From: Pseudomonas syringae
GTDB taxonomy: Bacteria > Pseudomonadota > Gammaproteobacteria > Pseudomonadales > Pseudomonadaceae
Assembly: GCF_001698815.1 (NCBI RefSeq)
Contig: NZ_LGSI01000020.1
Span: forward strand, 257,483-321,482
Reading direction: 5' to 3'
DNA: 64,000 bases
In this document: in pieces, positions 53,492 through 62,656 of the stretch
How positions within the stretch are numbered: position 1 is the stretch's first letter
How the letters are laid out: each line of letters begins with the position of its first letter
Translations under genes and position numbers: made by a program
Notes under the pieces: generated by a model
The model's input: the letters and a program-made list of their open reading frames with translations, nothing else
The model's database searches: none
What the model was told of the DNA's origin: nothing

Positions 53492-54688
53492 TCAGTGGCC
53501 CATCGCGCTGACTGGCGCAGTGGATAACGGTTGGTCTCTATCCAGACGACCGCTGAGTACGGTCAGCGCGTAGGCCACCAACACCACCAGCCCGCCAATC
53601 CAGGCGGTGTGGATCAGCCCCATGTGGGCGACGATCCAACCACCGCCCCAGGCGCCCCCGGCAATACCGAGGTTGAAGGCCGCGATGTTCAAGCCGGATG
53701 CCACATCGATTGCCTTGGGCGTGTGAACTTCGGCCTGACGCACGACATAAACCTGCAAGCCAGGAACGTTGCCGAACGCCACAGCACCCCAAAGCAGAAC
53801 GGTGACGACTGCCAGCCATGGAATACCGGCGGTAAACGTCAGCAAAATCAGCACGGCGGCCAGCGCCAGGAAGATGATTTTCAACGCGCCGACGGGGCCT
53901 TTGCTGTCAGCGAGCTTGCCGCCCCAGATATTGCCGATCGCGACAGAGATGCCGTAAACCAGAAGCACCAGGCTGACTGTCGAAGCGCTGAAGCCTGATA
54001 CTTCCTGAAGGATAGGGGCCAGGTAGGTGAAGGCGATGAAAGATCCGCCGTAACCAATCGCAGTCATTGCATAAACCAGCAACAGACGAGGCTGCTTCAA
54101 TACCTGCAGTTGTTGCAGCACCGAGGCGGGTTTGCTGTGCTGAATGTTTTTCGGAACGAAAATCAGACTGCCGATGAACGCAATGACACCCAGGGCCGAT
54201 ACCGCGAGGAAGGTTTCGCGCCAGCCGAAGTGCTGACCGATGAACGTGCCTAACGGCACGCCAGTCACCAGAGCAACAGTGAGGCCGGTAAACATGATGG
54301 CGATAGCACTGGCAGCTTTTTCCTTGCTCACCAGGCTGGTGGCGATGGTCGAGCCAATCGAGAAGAACACACCGTGCGCCAGGCCGGTGACGATTCGGGC
54401 GATGATCAAGGAGTCATAGCCCGGCGCTTTCCACGCGAGCAGGTTGCCCAGTGTGAACAGCACCATCAGTGTCAGCAGAAGAAGCTTGCGCGGCACCTTG
54501 CCCGTCAGAGCCGTCAGCAGAGGCGCGCCGATAGCAACGCCCAGCGCGTAAAGACTGACCAGCAAGCCGGCAGAAGGAAGATCAACGCCCAGATCTGAAG
54601 CGATGGTGGGCAGTAGCCCGACAATGACAAATTCGGTGGTGCCTATGGCAAAGGCACTCAACGTTAACGCTAGTAAGGCAATTGGCAT
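53492..54688 (-). CDS. MFS exporter (DHA1, sugar-efflux/AraJ-like)
   Basis: A 398-residue twelve-helix transporter starting MPIALLALTLSAFAIGTTEFVIVGLLPTIASDLGV, the standard N-terminus of DHA1 AraJ/YdhP-type exporters, with the inter-helix motif GKVPRKLLLL after helix two. The ATG at 54686-54688 has TGGAG upstream and was preferred to 54733. ACAAA-N4-TTTGT at 54761-54774 in its promoter region could be an operator, but no cognate regulator gene remains next to it. Substrate unknown. Confidence 0.88.
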   Translation of the reverse strand: MPIALLALTLSAFAIGTTEFVIVGLLPTIASDLGVDLPSAGLLVSLYALGVAIGAPLLTALTGKVPRKLLLLTLMVLFTLGNLLAWKAPGYDSLIIARIVTGLAHGVFFSIGSTIATSLVSKEKAASAIAIMFTGLTVALVTGVPLGTFIGQHFGWRETFLAVSALGVIAFIGSLIFVPKNIQHSKPASVLQQLQVLKQPRLLLVYAMTAIGYGGSFIAFTYLAPILQEVSGFSASTVSLVLLVYGISVAIGNIWGGKLADSKGPVGALKIIFLALAAVLILLTFTAGIPWLAVVTVLLWGAVAFGNVPGLQVYVVRQAEVHTPKAIDVASGLNIAAFNLGIAGGAWGGGWIVAHMGLIHTAWIGGLVVLVAYALTVLSGRLDRDQPLSTAPVSAMGH

Positions 54689-54760
54689 GACTGTCGCTCC
54701 AGTGTGGTTTGTGGAGCGCATTGTGCGAGACATATTCGTGCTTAAAAATGCCAGTTAAGG

Positions 54761-54774
54761 ACAAACATATTTGT
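54761..54774. promoter_or_regulatory. ACAAA-N4-TTTGT dyad upstream of the MFS gene
   Basis: Perfect 5-base arms around CATA, about 73 bases upstream of the exporter's start. HTH regulators of DHA1 exporters often bind such sites, but here the neighbouring gene is missing or lost in the adjoining scar. Confidence 0.3.
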
Positions 54775-54908
54775 TTTTAGGTCACGAATCCTTGGCAGAG
54801 AATCACCTTGGATCTTCACCTTTCAGGCAATAGCCGCCGGATTATTGAATCGATTGAATGCGTACAATCTCGGCACCCGAAGAGTGCGGCAGTAGGCGGC
54901 GGATACGC

Positions 54909-55185
54909 TCAAGGTATGGGGATGAGTGAGTAACACCCTTTAGGCGTGTAGTCAGCTGTGCAGTCTTTCCAGGCTACGATTTCCTGGCGCTTATTGCCCA
55001 GGCCCTCAATGCCAATAGTGATAACGTCGCCGGGTTCGAGTTGATAAAACTGCGACACATAACTGACGATCTGCCGCACATCACAGATGAGGTTGCTGGT
55101 ATTGCCGTTCTGAAAGCGGTGACCCTTCACCTCCAGCCAGATTGCGAGTTTACCGATGTCCGGGATCTCATCAGGTGTTACAGCC
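54909..55185 (-). pseudogene. Fumarylacetoacetate hydrolase-family remnant
   Basis: The strand encodes VTPDEIPDIGKLAIWLEVKGHRFQNGNTSNLICDVRQIVSYVSQFYQLEPGDVITIG, the C-terminal half of FAH-family hydrolases/hydratases. It then jumps to IEGLGNKRQEIVAWKD, the family's last residues, omitting the usual TPPGVG block of about 25 residues. The N-terminal two thirds are absent. So it is both truncated and internally deleted. Confidence 0.8.
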
Positions 55186-55358
55186 TAACAACCCATACCC
55201 GCTGACCTCCATGCAGCTGTCCATCCACCAACGGAGGATAGCCAACGAAACCACCTGGCAGTGGCGACGAAGGCTACTACAATCATCCAAAATGCGGTCA
55301 CTACGACAGTGTCTGCGGAAAAAACACGCCCTCATATTTAATATCTGAGTGGGTAGCT

Positions 55359-55964
55359 ATGACTATAAAATGGAAGAAGATCGCTACAGTCAGCTCTATT
55401 TTTGCGGCGTGGTTTGGCTTGTTGCTGGGTGGCTGGAGTGCTTATCTGGGTCAGCAGGACACCAAATTCAACCATGCAACGAAGGTTAAGGAGCAAAAAA
55501 CAGCTAGTTATTTATCTGCGATCGAAATCTTGAAGCTTCAAAAAAAGCCTAAAGAGTTAGATACTCTAAGAAATGACTATCTAAATGATGAGGCGGCATG
55601 GAGAGCGGAGGACGATATTTCGGTAATAATTCAACCTATGCTAGATAATAAGTTAAATGATATTCCTCCTGCGGATATGGAACGAATCAAGCGTTTATTG
55701 AACAGGCAGGTGAATAATGATCAGTTTCATCCGAGCGCGATTCTATTAGGTGGGGCTTATTTCGCAATTAACGAAAATGTAAAAGCTAAGGAGTATCTTG
55801 AATATGCCAAAAGGACTGGGTACGACCCGCCCGCGAACGCATTCTTGTCAGTTGTGTATGCCAGGCTTGTAGACACTTCTGTGGATTCAGCGTATGCGTC
55901 CGGCGAACCCACCTTCCTGACCCCGACGCCAAAGGCCATGGTGTCCACCTCAATTTTGATCTGA
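55359..55964 (+). CDS. AT-rich membrane-anchored hypothetical protein, 3' end replaced
   Basis: A 201-codon frame with one N-terminal membrane segment (IFAAWFGLLLGGWSAYL) followed by a helical, charged, probably periplasmic or cytoplasmic domain (KEQKTASYLSAIEILKLQKKPKELDTL; LGGAYFAINENVKAKEYLEYAKRTGY resembles a TPR/Sel1-like pair of helices). Codon use is AT-rich unlike all neighbours. From about 55890 the DNA turns GC-rich and the last 24 codons (ASGEPTFLTPTPKAMVSTSILI) look unrelated, ending at the IS3 left end. The native C-terminus is probably lost; no function can be assigned. Confidence 0.55.
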   Translation: MTIKWKKIATVSSIFAAWFGLLLGGWSAYLGQQDTKFNHATKVKEQKTASYLSAIEILKLQKKPKELDTLRNDYLNDEAAWRAEDDISVIIQPMLDNKLNDIPPADMERIKRLLNRQVNNDQFHPSAILLGGAYFAINENVKAKEYLEYAKRTGYDPPANAFLSVVYARLVDTSVDSAYASGEPTFLTPTPKAMVSTSILI

Positions 55965-56375
55965 CCCCGAAATGTTGGACATCAACATTGAGGGGTGCCA
56001 TGAAAAAGTACACAGAGCAGGCGAAACTGTCGGTTGTTGAAGATTACTGCTCGGGGAGCGCAGGTCACAGAGAGGTCGCGCATCGTCACGGGGTCAATGC
56101 TTCATCCCTTCGAAAGTGGATCAAGGAATATCAGGCGCTTGGTGCCGCAGGCCTCAAAAGCAAGAGAAAGAAGAACTACAGCGCTGAGTTCAAGCTGAAA
56201 GTGTTGCAGCGCATGCGAGAGGAAGAGCTATCCTATCGCCAAGTCGCTGCCCTGTTTGATATCCGGAAATCCGACATCATTGGCGAGTGGGGAGCGCAGG
56301 TCTGATGAAAGCGGATTGGAGGCCTTGTCCCGGCAACCAGGACGCGGATTTCACGGGAAGATGACAAAACCCACC
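55945..56375 (+). mobile_element. IS3-family element, 5' remnant
   Basis: TGATCTGACCCCGAAATG-type sequence marks the left end, followed by orfA. The right part including orfB is missing, and the remnant fades out about 130 bases before the chemoreceptor gene. Confidence 0.65.
56000..56375 (+). pseudogene. IS3-family transposase OrfA, frameshifted and truncated
   Basis: MKKYTEQAKLSVVEDYCSG, HGVNASSLRKWIKEYQALGAAGLKSKRK and the leucine-rich FKLKVLQRMREEELSYRQVAALFDIRK are OrfA DNA-binding features. The frame breaks at about 56293 (a stop after GEWGAQV). The expected continuation GERRSDESGLEALSRQPGR is in the next frame, then the homology ends. The programmed frameshift site and OrfB are absent. 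Confidence 0.8.
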
Positions 56376-56502
56376 CCGTCCATTATTCATCCAGCTCATC
56401 ATTCAGTTTCTGCCCGTGCGACCGATAAAGATGCATTATAGGTGCTATTTAAAGGGCAAGCCGCCCTGAAAAAATCCCTTCATTGACCGTGGGAAGAACC
56501 GA

Positions 56503-58422
56503 ATGTTTGCGACGATAAATAGAGCTCTGGAAAACATGAGTGTGCGTACCAAGCTCGCCATGGGCTTCGCAATCGTTCTTATACTGACCCTCCTGATTGC
56601 CGCAACCGGGTGGGTGGGTATTACAGATTTGGGTAATCGTGGTGATCGAATTCTCGACATCGCCAAACTCAATGACCTCACTCGTGATCTGCGAATTGCC
56701 CGCCTGCGTTACACCGCCTCCCCTGACAGTGAGCAGGCGACTGCGGTGCGTAAACAAATCGATAATCTCGATAGCCACCTTGTTTCAATCCGAGCGACCT
56801 TTATGGACGCAAATAACTTGGTCGAGATTCAGGCCGCGATAGATTCGGTAAAGCAGTACACCAACCACTTCAACGACTTCAGCCAAGCTATAAAAAACCG
56901 TGAAGACATACGGGGTGTGTTCGGTGGCTACGCTGATACCGCTGTCGCCGAGCTGAAAAAGCTCAGCGATGCAGTGGCCGCGCCGGCAGGTGAACAGGCC
57001 CAGCGAGATGTAGTCATCAAAGCCCAGTTCATGGTGCAGCAGGCACGTTTCCAGCTTCGCGGTTACAGCTACAGCATGAAGCCGGAACTGGAGCAGGCTG
57101 CCAAAGATGCCATCGACCAGGCCAGTGCTTATGCCAAAGCCGCAGTTGACCTGCTCCCGGCAGATCAAGCAGAACATCTGCAAAACTTGCAACGTGCGTT
57201 AGCGGGTTATCGCACCACGGTCGAGCAATTCAGCAACGCCTTGCAGGCGGCCACCAAGATCACGGCTCTGCTTAACGATGACATCTCTAATCTTTTCGCT
57301 GCGAGCAATAATCTGTCGAAAGCACAGGCTGAGAAACGTGCTGCGGATGTCACCCACTCACACAATTTGCTAGCCGGTGCAGCGCTGCTGGCCCTGTTGC
57401 TAGGGGTTTTGGCTGCGTGGGTGATTACCCGGATGATCGTAGCCCCGTTGCTTGACACATTGCGCCAGGCCGAGCGTGTGGCGTCCGGCGTGTTGACTGG
57501 CGGGCCCGCTGTAACGCGACGAGACGAATTGGGGCTCTTACAGCAAAGCATGCAGCGTATGACCCTGAACCTACGTGAGCTGATCACAGGCCTCAGGGAT
57601 GGTGTTGTTCAGATTTCCAGTGCGGCTGAAGAAATGTCTGCGGTCACTGAGCAGACAAACGTCGGGGTCAACAGCCAACGACTGGAAACAGACCAGGTTG
57701 CGACGGCCATGAATGAGATGGCCTCCACTGTTCAGGAAGTCGCGCGCAACGCAGAACAGGCGTCCGATGCCGCCAAGAGCGCAAGCCGCGAGGCGGCCCA
57801 AGGCGATGTCGTACTGGCTAAAGCTATCGACCAGATCAACCTTCTGGTCGGCGAAGTCGGTAACTCGACAACGGCTATGGCAGAGCTTAAGCGTGATAGC
57901 GACAAGATTGGCAGCATGCTGGATGTGATCAAGTCCGTCGCGCAACAGACCAATCTGCTGGCTCTGAACGCTGCCATCGAAGCCGCTCGTGCGGGTGAGG
58001 CCGGGCGTGGTTTCGCCGTAGTTGCCGACGAAGTACGAAGCCTGGCGCAGCGCACCCAGACCTCTACCGAGGAAATCGAAAACCTGATTGGTAGGCTGCA
58101 AAGCAGTACCGTACAAGTCGCGACTGCACTTGAAACCAGCCAGCAATTGACTGTAAGCAGCGTTGACCTCACGCGTCAGGCGGGCGAGTCTTTGACTGGT
58201 ATCAGTCGCTCGGTGGCTGGTATCGAATCGATGAACCTGCAGATCGCCGCTGCTGCTGAACAGCAGAGCGCTGTGGCCGAAGAGATCAACCGCAGCATCA
58301 TGAATGTGCGCGATATCAGCGAGCAAACGTCAACCGCGAGCAAGCAAACGGCAGAGGCAAGTATCGAGTTGGCGCGTTTGGGCGGGAGTTTGCAGTCGAT
58401 GGTGAGCAAGTTTACGTTGTAA
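56503..58422 (+). CDS. Methyl-accepting chemotaxis protein with HBM-type sensor domain
   Basis: A 639-residue chemoreceptor. Membrane segments at about 17-39 and 290-312 enclose a roughly 250-residue helical periplasmic domain with the HBM signature pattern ([13 protein letters not shown] near the start of one bundle, [14 protein letters not shown] in the other). A HAMP linker ([24 protein letters not shown]) follows, then the signalling tip [41 protein letters not shown] receptors respond to organic acids and aromatics. It lies between IS remnants but is itself intact; no CheR-binding pentapeptide is present at the C-terminus. Confidence 0.92.
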   Translation: MFATINRALENMSVRTKLAMGFAIVLILTLLIAATGWVGITDLGNRGDRILDIAKLNDLTRDLRIARLRYTASPDSEQATAVRKQIDNLDSHLVSIRATFMDANNLVEIQAAIDSVKQYTNHFNDFSQAIKNREDIRGVFGGYADTAVAELKKLSDAVAAPAGEQAQRDVVIKAQFMVQQARFQLRGYSYSMKPELEQAAKDAIDQASAYAKAAVDLLPADQAEHLQNLQRALAGYRTTVEQFSNALQAATKITALLNDDISNLFAASNNLSKAQAEKRAADVTHSHNLLAGAALLALLLGVLAAWVITRMIVAPLLDTLRQAERVASGVLTGGPAVTRRDELGLLQQSMQRMTLNLRELITGLRDGVVQISSAAEEMSAVTEQTNVGVNSQRLETDQVATAMNEMASTVQEVARNAEQASDAAKSASREAAQGDVVLAKAIDQINLLVGEVGNSTTAMAELKRDSDKIGSMLDVIKSVAQQTNLLALNAAIEAARAGEAGRGFAVVADEVRSLAQRTQTSTEEIENLIGRLQSSTVQVATALETSQQLTVSSVDLTRQAGESLTGISRSVAGIESMNLQIAAAAEQQSAVAEEINRSIMNVRDISEQTSTASKQTAEASIELARLGGSLQSMVSKFTL

Positions 58423-58494
58423 GGGGTGGGCGAGATGGGCAGCGGTGCCATGAGTGGGTGCCAGATATCCACGCTCTCGCAATCTCCTGTGTAG

Positions 58495-58562
58495 TGGTCT
58501 AATGAAACTGGACGCCCATTTAGGCGAGAATGCTTGCCACAGAGAGGTGCCTGATGACGAAA
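58495..58562 (+). mobile_element. Left end of a second IS3-family element
   Basis: GTAGTGGTCTAATGAAACTG followed about 35 bases later by GAGGTGCCTGATGACGAAACA looks like the terminal region and orfA start of an IS3-group element; orfA stops matching after four codons, where it abuts the IS66 remnant. Confidence 0.45.
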
Positions 58563-58596
58563 CAACCTATGCGTCCGGGCATCACGCCTTGCGTGA

Positions 58597-59275
58597 TTAA
58601 ACCGGCTGCCGCCTATGCGGCAGCAATTGATCGATTTCACTCGCTCGCTGCGTCGGCAGACGCGTAAGAACATCCTTCAGGTACGCATAAGGATCATGTC
58701 CATTTAGCCGCGCAGACTGAATCAAACTCATGATCGCCGGCGCGCGTTTTCCGCTGCGAAGCGACCCAGCGAAGAGCCAGTTCTTGCGTCCAAGAGCCCA
58801 TGGCCGGATCTGGTTCTCCTACCAGTTGTTATCAATGGGTACGCCTCCGTCATCGAGGTAGCGCGACAGCGCTGCCCAGCGTTTCAGGCTGTAATCGAGT
58901 GCTTTGCTGATGGCTGAGCCTTCGGGCACGAGGTCACGCTGGGCGATCATCCAGGCATCCAGGCATCCAGGCATGCAGGCATGCAGGCATGCAGCATCTC
59001 CATCATCGGCGCGGCTTTCTTGCCGTATTCGTGCCGTAAATCCGGCTCCAGGTCGCGGACGTCACTCTCGATTTCGTACAACAACTGGATATAGCGCAAG
59101 GCTTGTTCGGCGAGCGTGCTTTTATTCGTGGCATGCAGTTCGAAAAACTTGCGCCGCGCATGAGCCATAACCGATCTCGATCACACTGAGTTCGAAGCTG
59201 GCCTTGTAACCACTAAAATCATCACACACCAGCTTGCCTTTCCAGTCTTGCAGGAAGTTGCGTGCATGCCCCCCC
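58597..59275 (-). pseudogene. IS66-family transposase (TnpC) remnant
   Basis: On the minus strand: KLVCDDFSGYKASFEL (catalytic-core block), a one-base frameshift near 59165, MAHARRKFFELHATNKSTLAEQALRYIQLLYEIE, then an 8-base repeat tract, AISKALDYSLKRWAALSRYLDDGGVPIDNN, an in-frame stop, GSLRSGKRAPAIMSLIQSARLNGHDPYAYLKDVLTRLP and the C-terminal LLPHRRQPV with stop at 58597. The N-terminal half is missing beyond a run of eight C residues near 59270. Confidence 0.85.
58948..58994. repeat. Six-unit 8-base tandem repeat inside the IS66 remnant
   Basis: Three CATCCAGG units followed by two CATGCAGG units and a partial sixth. It replaces the single HGWMIAQRD-type junction of normal IS66 transposases and reads as a repeated MPA/ACL pattern on the minus strand; slipped-strand expansion is the simple explanation. 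Confidence 0.85.
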
Positions 59276-59286
59276 CGCAGGAGGTT

Positions 59287-59493
59287 GACACATCGAAGTG
59301 GGAGAAATCGCCAAAGAAATGGATGGTCAATGCTGATGATACAAAAGATCAAACCAAGAAATATTTGAAGTTTGCTTTCGATAATAAGGAGTTGACTGAT
59401 ATTGTAAAGGAAGATCCTGGCTCTAGTAAGTTGGTTGATATGGCACTGATGAATATAAGAAAAAGTGTTGAAAAAAGGACTCCGCGTGGGTGA
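59287..59493 (+). pseudogene. AT-rich 3' fragment of an unrecognised gene
   Basis: The frame VDTSKWEKSPKKWMVNADDTKDQTKKYLKFAFDNKELTDIVKEDPGSSKLVDMALMNIRKSVEKRTPRG ends in TGA, has far lower GC than the flanking IS66 DNA and no start of its own. Its lysine/aspartate-rich character recalls the C-terminal tips of polymorphic toxins or their orphan modules, but no family was recognised. Confidence 0.35.
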
Positions 59494-59624
59494 AAAGTAT
59501 TGATGGCGTGATGAATAAATAACCAGTGCTCGCAATTGCTTGCTGGTGAGAACTTTTATTCGCTCAACTGCCCAATCGTCTTGGTGCATCGCGCACCTCC
59601 TGCGTGAGCACCGTGTGTTTTGCT

Positions 59625-59785
59625 GCGACGCCAACCCGTGGCGTCGATGATGCATTGCCGGATCAGGCTGCGATCGGCGCGAGTCATGCGCGCTTCTTCC
59701 TTGTCTTCGCCGCCGGTGGTCAACCGTGCAGTGATTTCCAGTTCGCCGAGTACGTCGCGTTCGTCTTCATCAATCGCTTCTGTTC
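59625..59785 (-). pseudogene. Possible fragment of an ICE conjugative-transfer ATPase
   Basis: One minus-strand frame gives EAIDEDERDVLGELEITARLTTGGEDKEEARMTRADRSLIRQCIIDATG, which resembles, from memory, the TraC/VirB4-like ATPase of PFGI-1-type integrative elements. Both ends are cut. Between it and the AT-rich fragment, 59494-59624 contains a short minus-strand frame (MHQDDWAVERIKVLTSKQLRALV) that was not recognised. 59786-59973 holds only the leader of the LysR gene. Confidence 0.35.
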
Positions 59786-59973
59786 GTCGTCTTTATGAAG
59801 AGTTATTCATATAAACATCGATCCTCAATAGCGGTTATCAACGGTAACCATACACGGATAACTGGCTGCCTTGTTAAGGTCCTCGCAACTCTTAAAACCT
59901 TCACTTTGGGAATTGGTCTTCGTCGCTCATCAGGTGATAGCTCCCTTTCCCTATTCTTTAGCAAGAGAAAAAT

Positions 59974-60900
59974 ATGGACCTGCTACATCACATGCGAACG
60001 TTCGTGCTCGTTGGGAAATACAGTAGCTTTACGATCGCGGCTAAAGAGCTGAATCTAACGCTTCCCGCAGTCTCAAAGAGTATCTCCCGGTTGGAAGGCC
60101 ATCTAAACGCTGTATTGCTGAACAGAACAACCCGTAAGGTTACTTTGACGGGGCCCGGACAAGATTTCTTCAATCGTTGTTTAACCATTATTGTCGGTGT
60201 GGATGACGCGGTTCAAACCGTTGCCGACAGCAAGGTACAGCCTGAAGGGCACTTGCGTGTCCATACTCTGAATGAAATCGGACGGCGTTATCTTATCCCG
60301 TTGATCGCGGACTATCGACGATCATTTCCACTGGTGACCTTTGATCTGACCCTGGAAAATCGAATTCCCGACCTTTGCACCGGAAACTTCGATGTAGCAG
60401 TTTCAGTTATGCCGCTGCTGAATGAAAAATGGATTTCTCGCAATGTGGGCGCAACCTATAGCGTGCTGTGTGCTTCGCCCGACTATATTGCTGGTCATGG
60501 AATGCCACTGGTACCTGAGGACCTCGCTGGACATGAGTGCATCAGGCCCTCGGATGATCCTGCAAGCACGGTGGACAACGCTACGTTTGAGGGACCTTAC
60601 GGGCCGGTGAATCTTTATATTCCACCTTCGGAGTTTCACTTGAATACCAGTGATGGTCTATTGGATGCCGTAAATTCCGGTTTGGGGATCGGCTGCATCC
60701 CCGCCTTTGTTGCGGCAGAGCACCTGGCTGATGGACGACTGGTTAGAGTACTGCCTCTTTATCATCTTGAGTCGAACGGGATCCATGCCGTTTACCGATC
60801 AGAGTCAAGCAGCAACACGTGTATTCGAAGCTGGACTGCACACCTGGGCAATAACTTGCCCAGGCTCCTGGCCAGCGATCTGCATGAGCGATCGGCCTAA
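59974..60900 (+). CDS. LysR-family transcriptional regulator
   Basis: A 308-residue LysR regulator of the CrgA/DmlR-like branch: MDLLHHMRTFVLVGKYSSFTIAAKELNLTLPAVSKSISRLEGHL, then LRVHTLNEIGRRYLIPLIADYRRSFPLVTFDL. AGAGAAA precedes the ATG. It has no divergent partner; the cupin lipoprotein gene 75 bases downstream is the only plausible local companion. Intact despite the scar immediately upstream. Confidence 0.88.
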   Translation: MDLLHHMRTFVLVGKYSSFTIAAKELNLTLPAVSKSISRLEGHLNAVLLNRTTRKVTLTGPGQDFFNRCLTIIVGVDDAVQTVADSKVQPEGHLRVHTLNEIGRRYLIPLIADYRRSFPLVTFDLTLENRIPDLCTGNFDVAVSVMPLLNEKWISRNVGATYSVLCASPDYIAGHGMPLVPEDLAGHECIRPSDDPASTVDNATFEGPYGPVNLYIPPSEFHLNTSDGLLDAVNSGLGIGCIPAFVAAEHLADGRLVRVLPLYHLESNGIHAVYRSESSSNTCIRSWTAHLGNNLPRLLASDLHERSA

Positions 60901-60975
60901 CGGCGCATGCTGTCAGTCAGTCGGCTGCCTGTATGTGTTGTCTGATTATTTCCGTATCAAAATCGAGGTTGAACG

Positions 60976-61389
60976 ATGAGCTTCAAATCCAACGCCAGGC
61001 TTTGCCCAAGCGCGCTTTGCATAGTAGTCGCAACTGCTGCAGTCCTTGCCGGATGTGCCTCGGTGTCTGCACCAGCAAAGGGTTCAAGAACAGTTTTGCA
61101 ACACGAGGTTTACCCGTCGGGGTACGAAGTCAACGTGATCCGCATCGTGCTTCCTGCGAACACTAATTCACCCCATCACGAACACCCGGGTTTGGAGTCG
61201 GGCTATATCGCAAGAGGATCTGTGACGATCAGCATTGATGGCCAGGCGGAACATGTGCTGCGCGCAGGGGATACCTTTGAGACGCCGGCGTATGCGCCCC
61301 ATATTGTAAAAAATGGGCCCGCCGAGACAGAGATTATTTCGACCTACATCACTGAAACCGGAAAGCCAGTAACGAAGGCGCTGCCGTAG
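60976..61389 (+). CDS. Cupin-domain lipoprotein
   Basis: A 137-residue protein with a lipoprotein signal: hydrophobic stretch ending LAGC, Cys27 being the lipidation site, then a single cupin barrel (SPHHEHPGLESGYIARGSVTISIDG, motif one; GDTFETPAYAPHIVKNG, motif two) with metal-type histidines. Position +2 after the Cys is Ala, so outer-membrane sorting is expected. Envelope-anchored cupins of this kind are uncommon; a quercetinase-like or binding function is possible. GAGG precedes the ATG. Confidence 0.82.
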   Translation: MSFKSNARLCPSALCIVVATAAVLAGCASVSAPAKGSRTVLQHEVYPSGYEVNVIRIVLPANTNSPHHEHPGLESGYIARGSVTISIDGQAEHVLRAGDTFETPAYAPHIVKNGPAETEIISTYITETGKPVTKALP

Positions 61390-61620
61390 CTATTACTGGC
61401 TGGTTCGATGCCTGTCTTTACCCAGGCACCGAGCATGAAGCTTGGTGAGGTACCAGCGTTTCGGAGTAGGTGGCGCCTCCCCATACTTCTGATGTCACAG
61501 GAACCTCCAACGAGTAGATGAGTGCGCAGTTTGACAGCGCTACGGAAAAGCAATTTCCCGACTTTTGTGTCGAGCGAGCAGCTACAAGTTCAATCAGTGG
61601 CAAGGGGGGGCTAGCAACGC

Positions 61621-62520
61621 TCAGTCACTGAAAAGATCAAACATCAACTGCCGGAACCAGCGATTGGCCGGGTCGCGAACACATCGGGCATGCCAGAACA
61701 GGTTGATGGCAATTTCTGGCAGTGGCATCGGCAAGGGCAGGATGGTGAGACCGAATGGCTCGGTGCAACTGGTTGCGAAACGCTCCGGTACCGTTGCTAT
61801 GAGATCCGTATTCTGGAGGATGTGACCGACTGCGACGAAATGCGGCACTTCCAGTTTGATGTCTCGATGCAGACCAGCGCGCTGCATGACTCCATCTATT
61901 TCTCCGTGACCTGTACTGGCTGCGATAACCCTGACATGGCCGTATTCACAGTAACGCTCTTGGGTCATGGCGTGCTGTGTGATGGGATGCCCCTTCCTGC
62001 ATAAGCCTACGTAGCGATGGTGAAAAAGTCGTCGCTGATAAAAACCTGCCTGTAGGTCCGGTAACAGTCCTACTGCCAGATCAACGCTGCCGTTGGCCAG
62101 CCCTTCGGACAAGCCTGCATGGCTGCGCAGCGTCGTCACCGACACACCCGGCGCAAGCGTAAGCAGGGTCTGGATCAACTTCGGCATGAAGTAGATCTCG
62201 CCAATATCCGTCATCGCAATCACAAACCGTTTTTGCGTCGTCGCCGGATCGAAATCGTCAAGACGATTCAACGCACCGTGCAGTGTGCCAATGGCGTTAG
62301 CCACGGGCTCGGCCAGTTGCATTGCGTAGGGGGTGGGCTGCATGCCCTGATTCGTCCGTACGAACAGCTCGTCATTGAGTGCTGTGCGCAATCGTTTAAG
62401 GGCATTGCTCATTGCTGGTTGAGTAAAGCCAAGGTTCTGAGCGGCGATGGACACGCTTCGGTCTAGCAACAACTGGTGGAAGATCACCAGCAAATTTAAA
62501 TCCAGATCGCGTAAGTGCAT
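61621..62520 (-). CDS. nahR: NahR/SalR-type LysR activator of salicylate catabolism
   Basis: A 299-residue LysR protein nearly collinear with NahR: LRDLDLNLLVIFHQLLLDRSVSIAAQNLGFTQPAMSNALKRLR, AMTDIGEIYFMPKL, VDLAVGLLPDLQAGFYQRRL, GHVRVIAASTGHGE, LEVPHFVAVGHILQ and PLPEIAINLFWHA all match well over half of the residues as remembered. NahR binds salicylate and activates nah/sal genes. It diverges from the salicylate hydroxylase gene and a NahR-type site lies between them. The 230 bases between this gene and the cupin gene hold nothing recognisable. Confidence 0.88.
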   Translation of the reverse strand: MHLRDLDLNLLVIFHQLLLDRSVSIAAQNLGFTQPAMSNALKRLRTALNDELFVRTNQGMQPTPYAMQLAEPVANAIGTLHGALNRLDDFDPATTQKRFVIAMTDIGEIYFMPKLIQTLLTLAPGVSVTTLRSHAGLSEGLANGSVDLAVGLLPDLQAGFYQRRLFHHRYVGLCRKGHPITQHAMTQERYCEYGHVRVIAASTGHGEIDGVMQRAGLHRDIKLEVPHFVAVGHILQNTDLIATVPERFATSCTEPFGLTILPLPMPLPEIAINLFWHARCVRDPANRWFRQLMFDLFSD

Positions 62521-62554
62521 TGCGGTGCCCTTGAGGCCTGAGGCTAGAGCCGAT

Positions 62555-62569
62555 ATTCATGATGGTGAT
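62555..62569. promoter_or_regulatory. NahR-type operator
   Basis: ATTCATGATGGTGAT matches the published NahR consensus ATTCACGCT-N2-TGAT at 11 of 13 defined positions. It lies about 90 bases before the hydroxylase start, the place expected for an activator site. Confidence 0.65.
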
Positions 62570-62656
62570 AGTTTCTATGGTTTTTGCACCATTTATCAAT
62601 AGCGATCTGCGTTGCATTATCGGGACATTCCAAAAACAAGACGCAAGGTTGTCCCC

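Noticed and set aside
58948-58994. CRISPR array
   Set aside because: Units are only 8 bases with no spacers and lie inside a transposase remnant.
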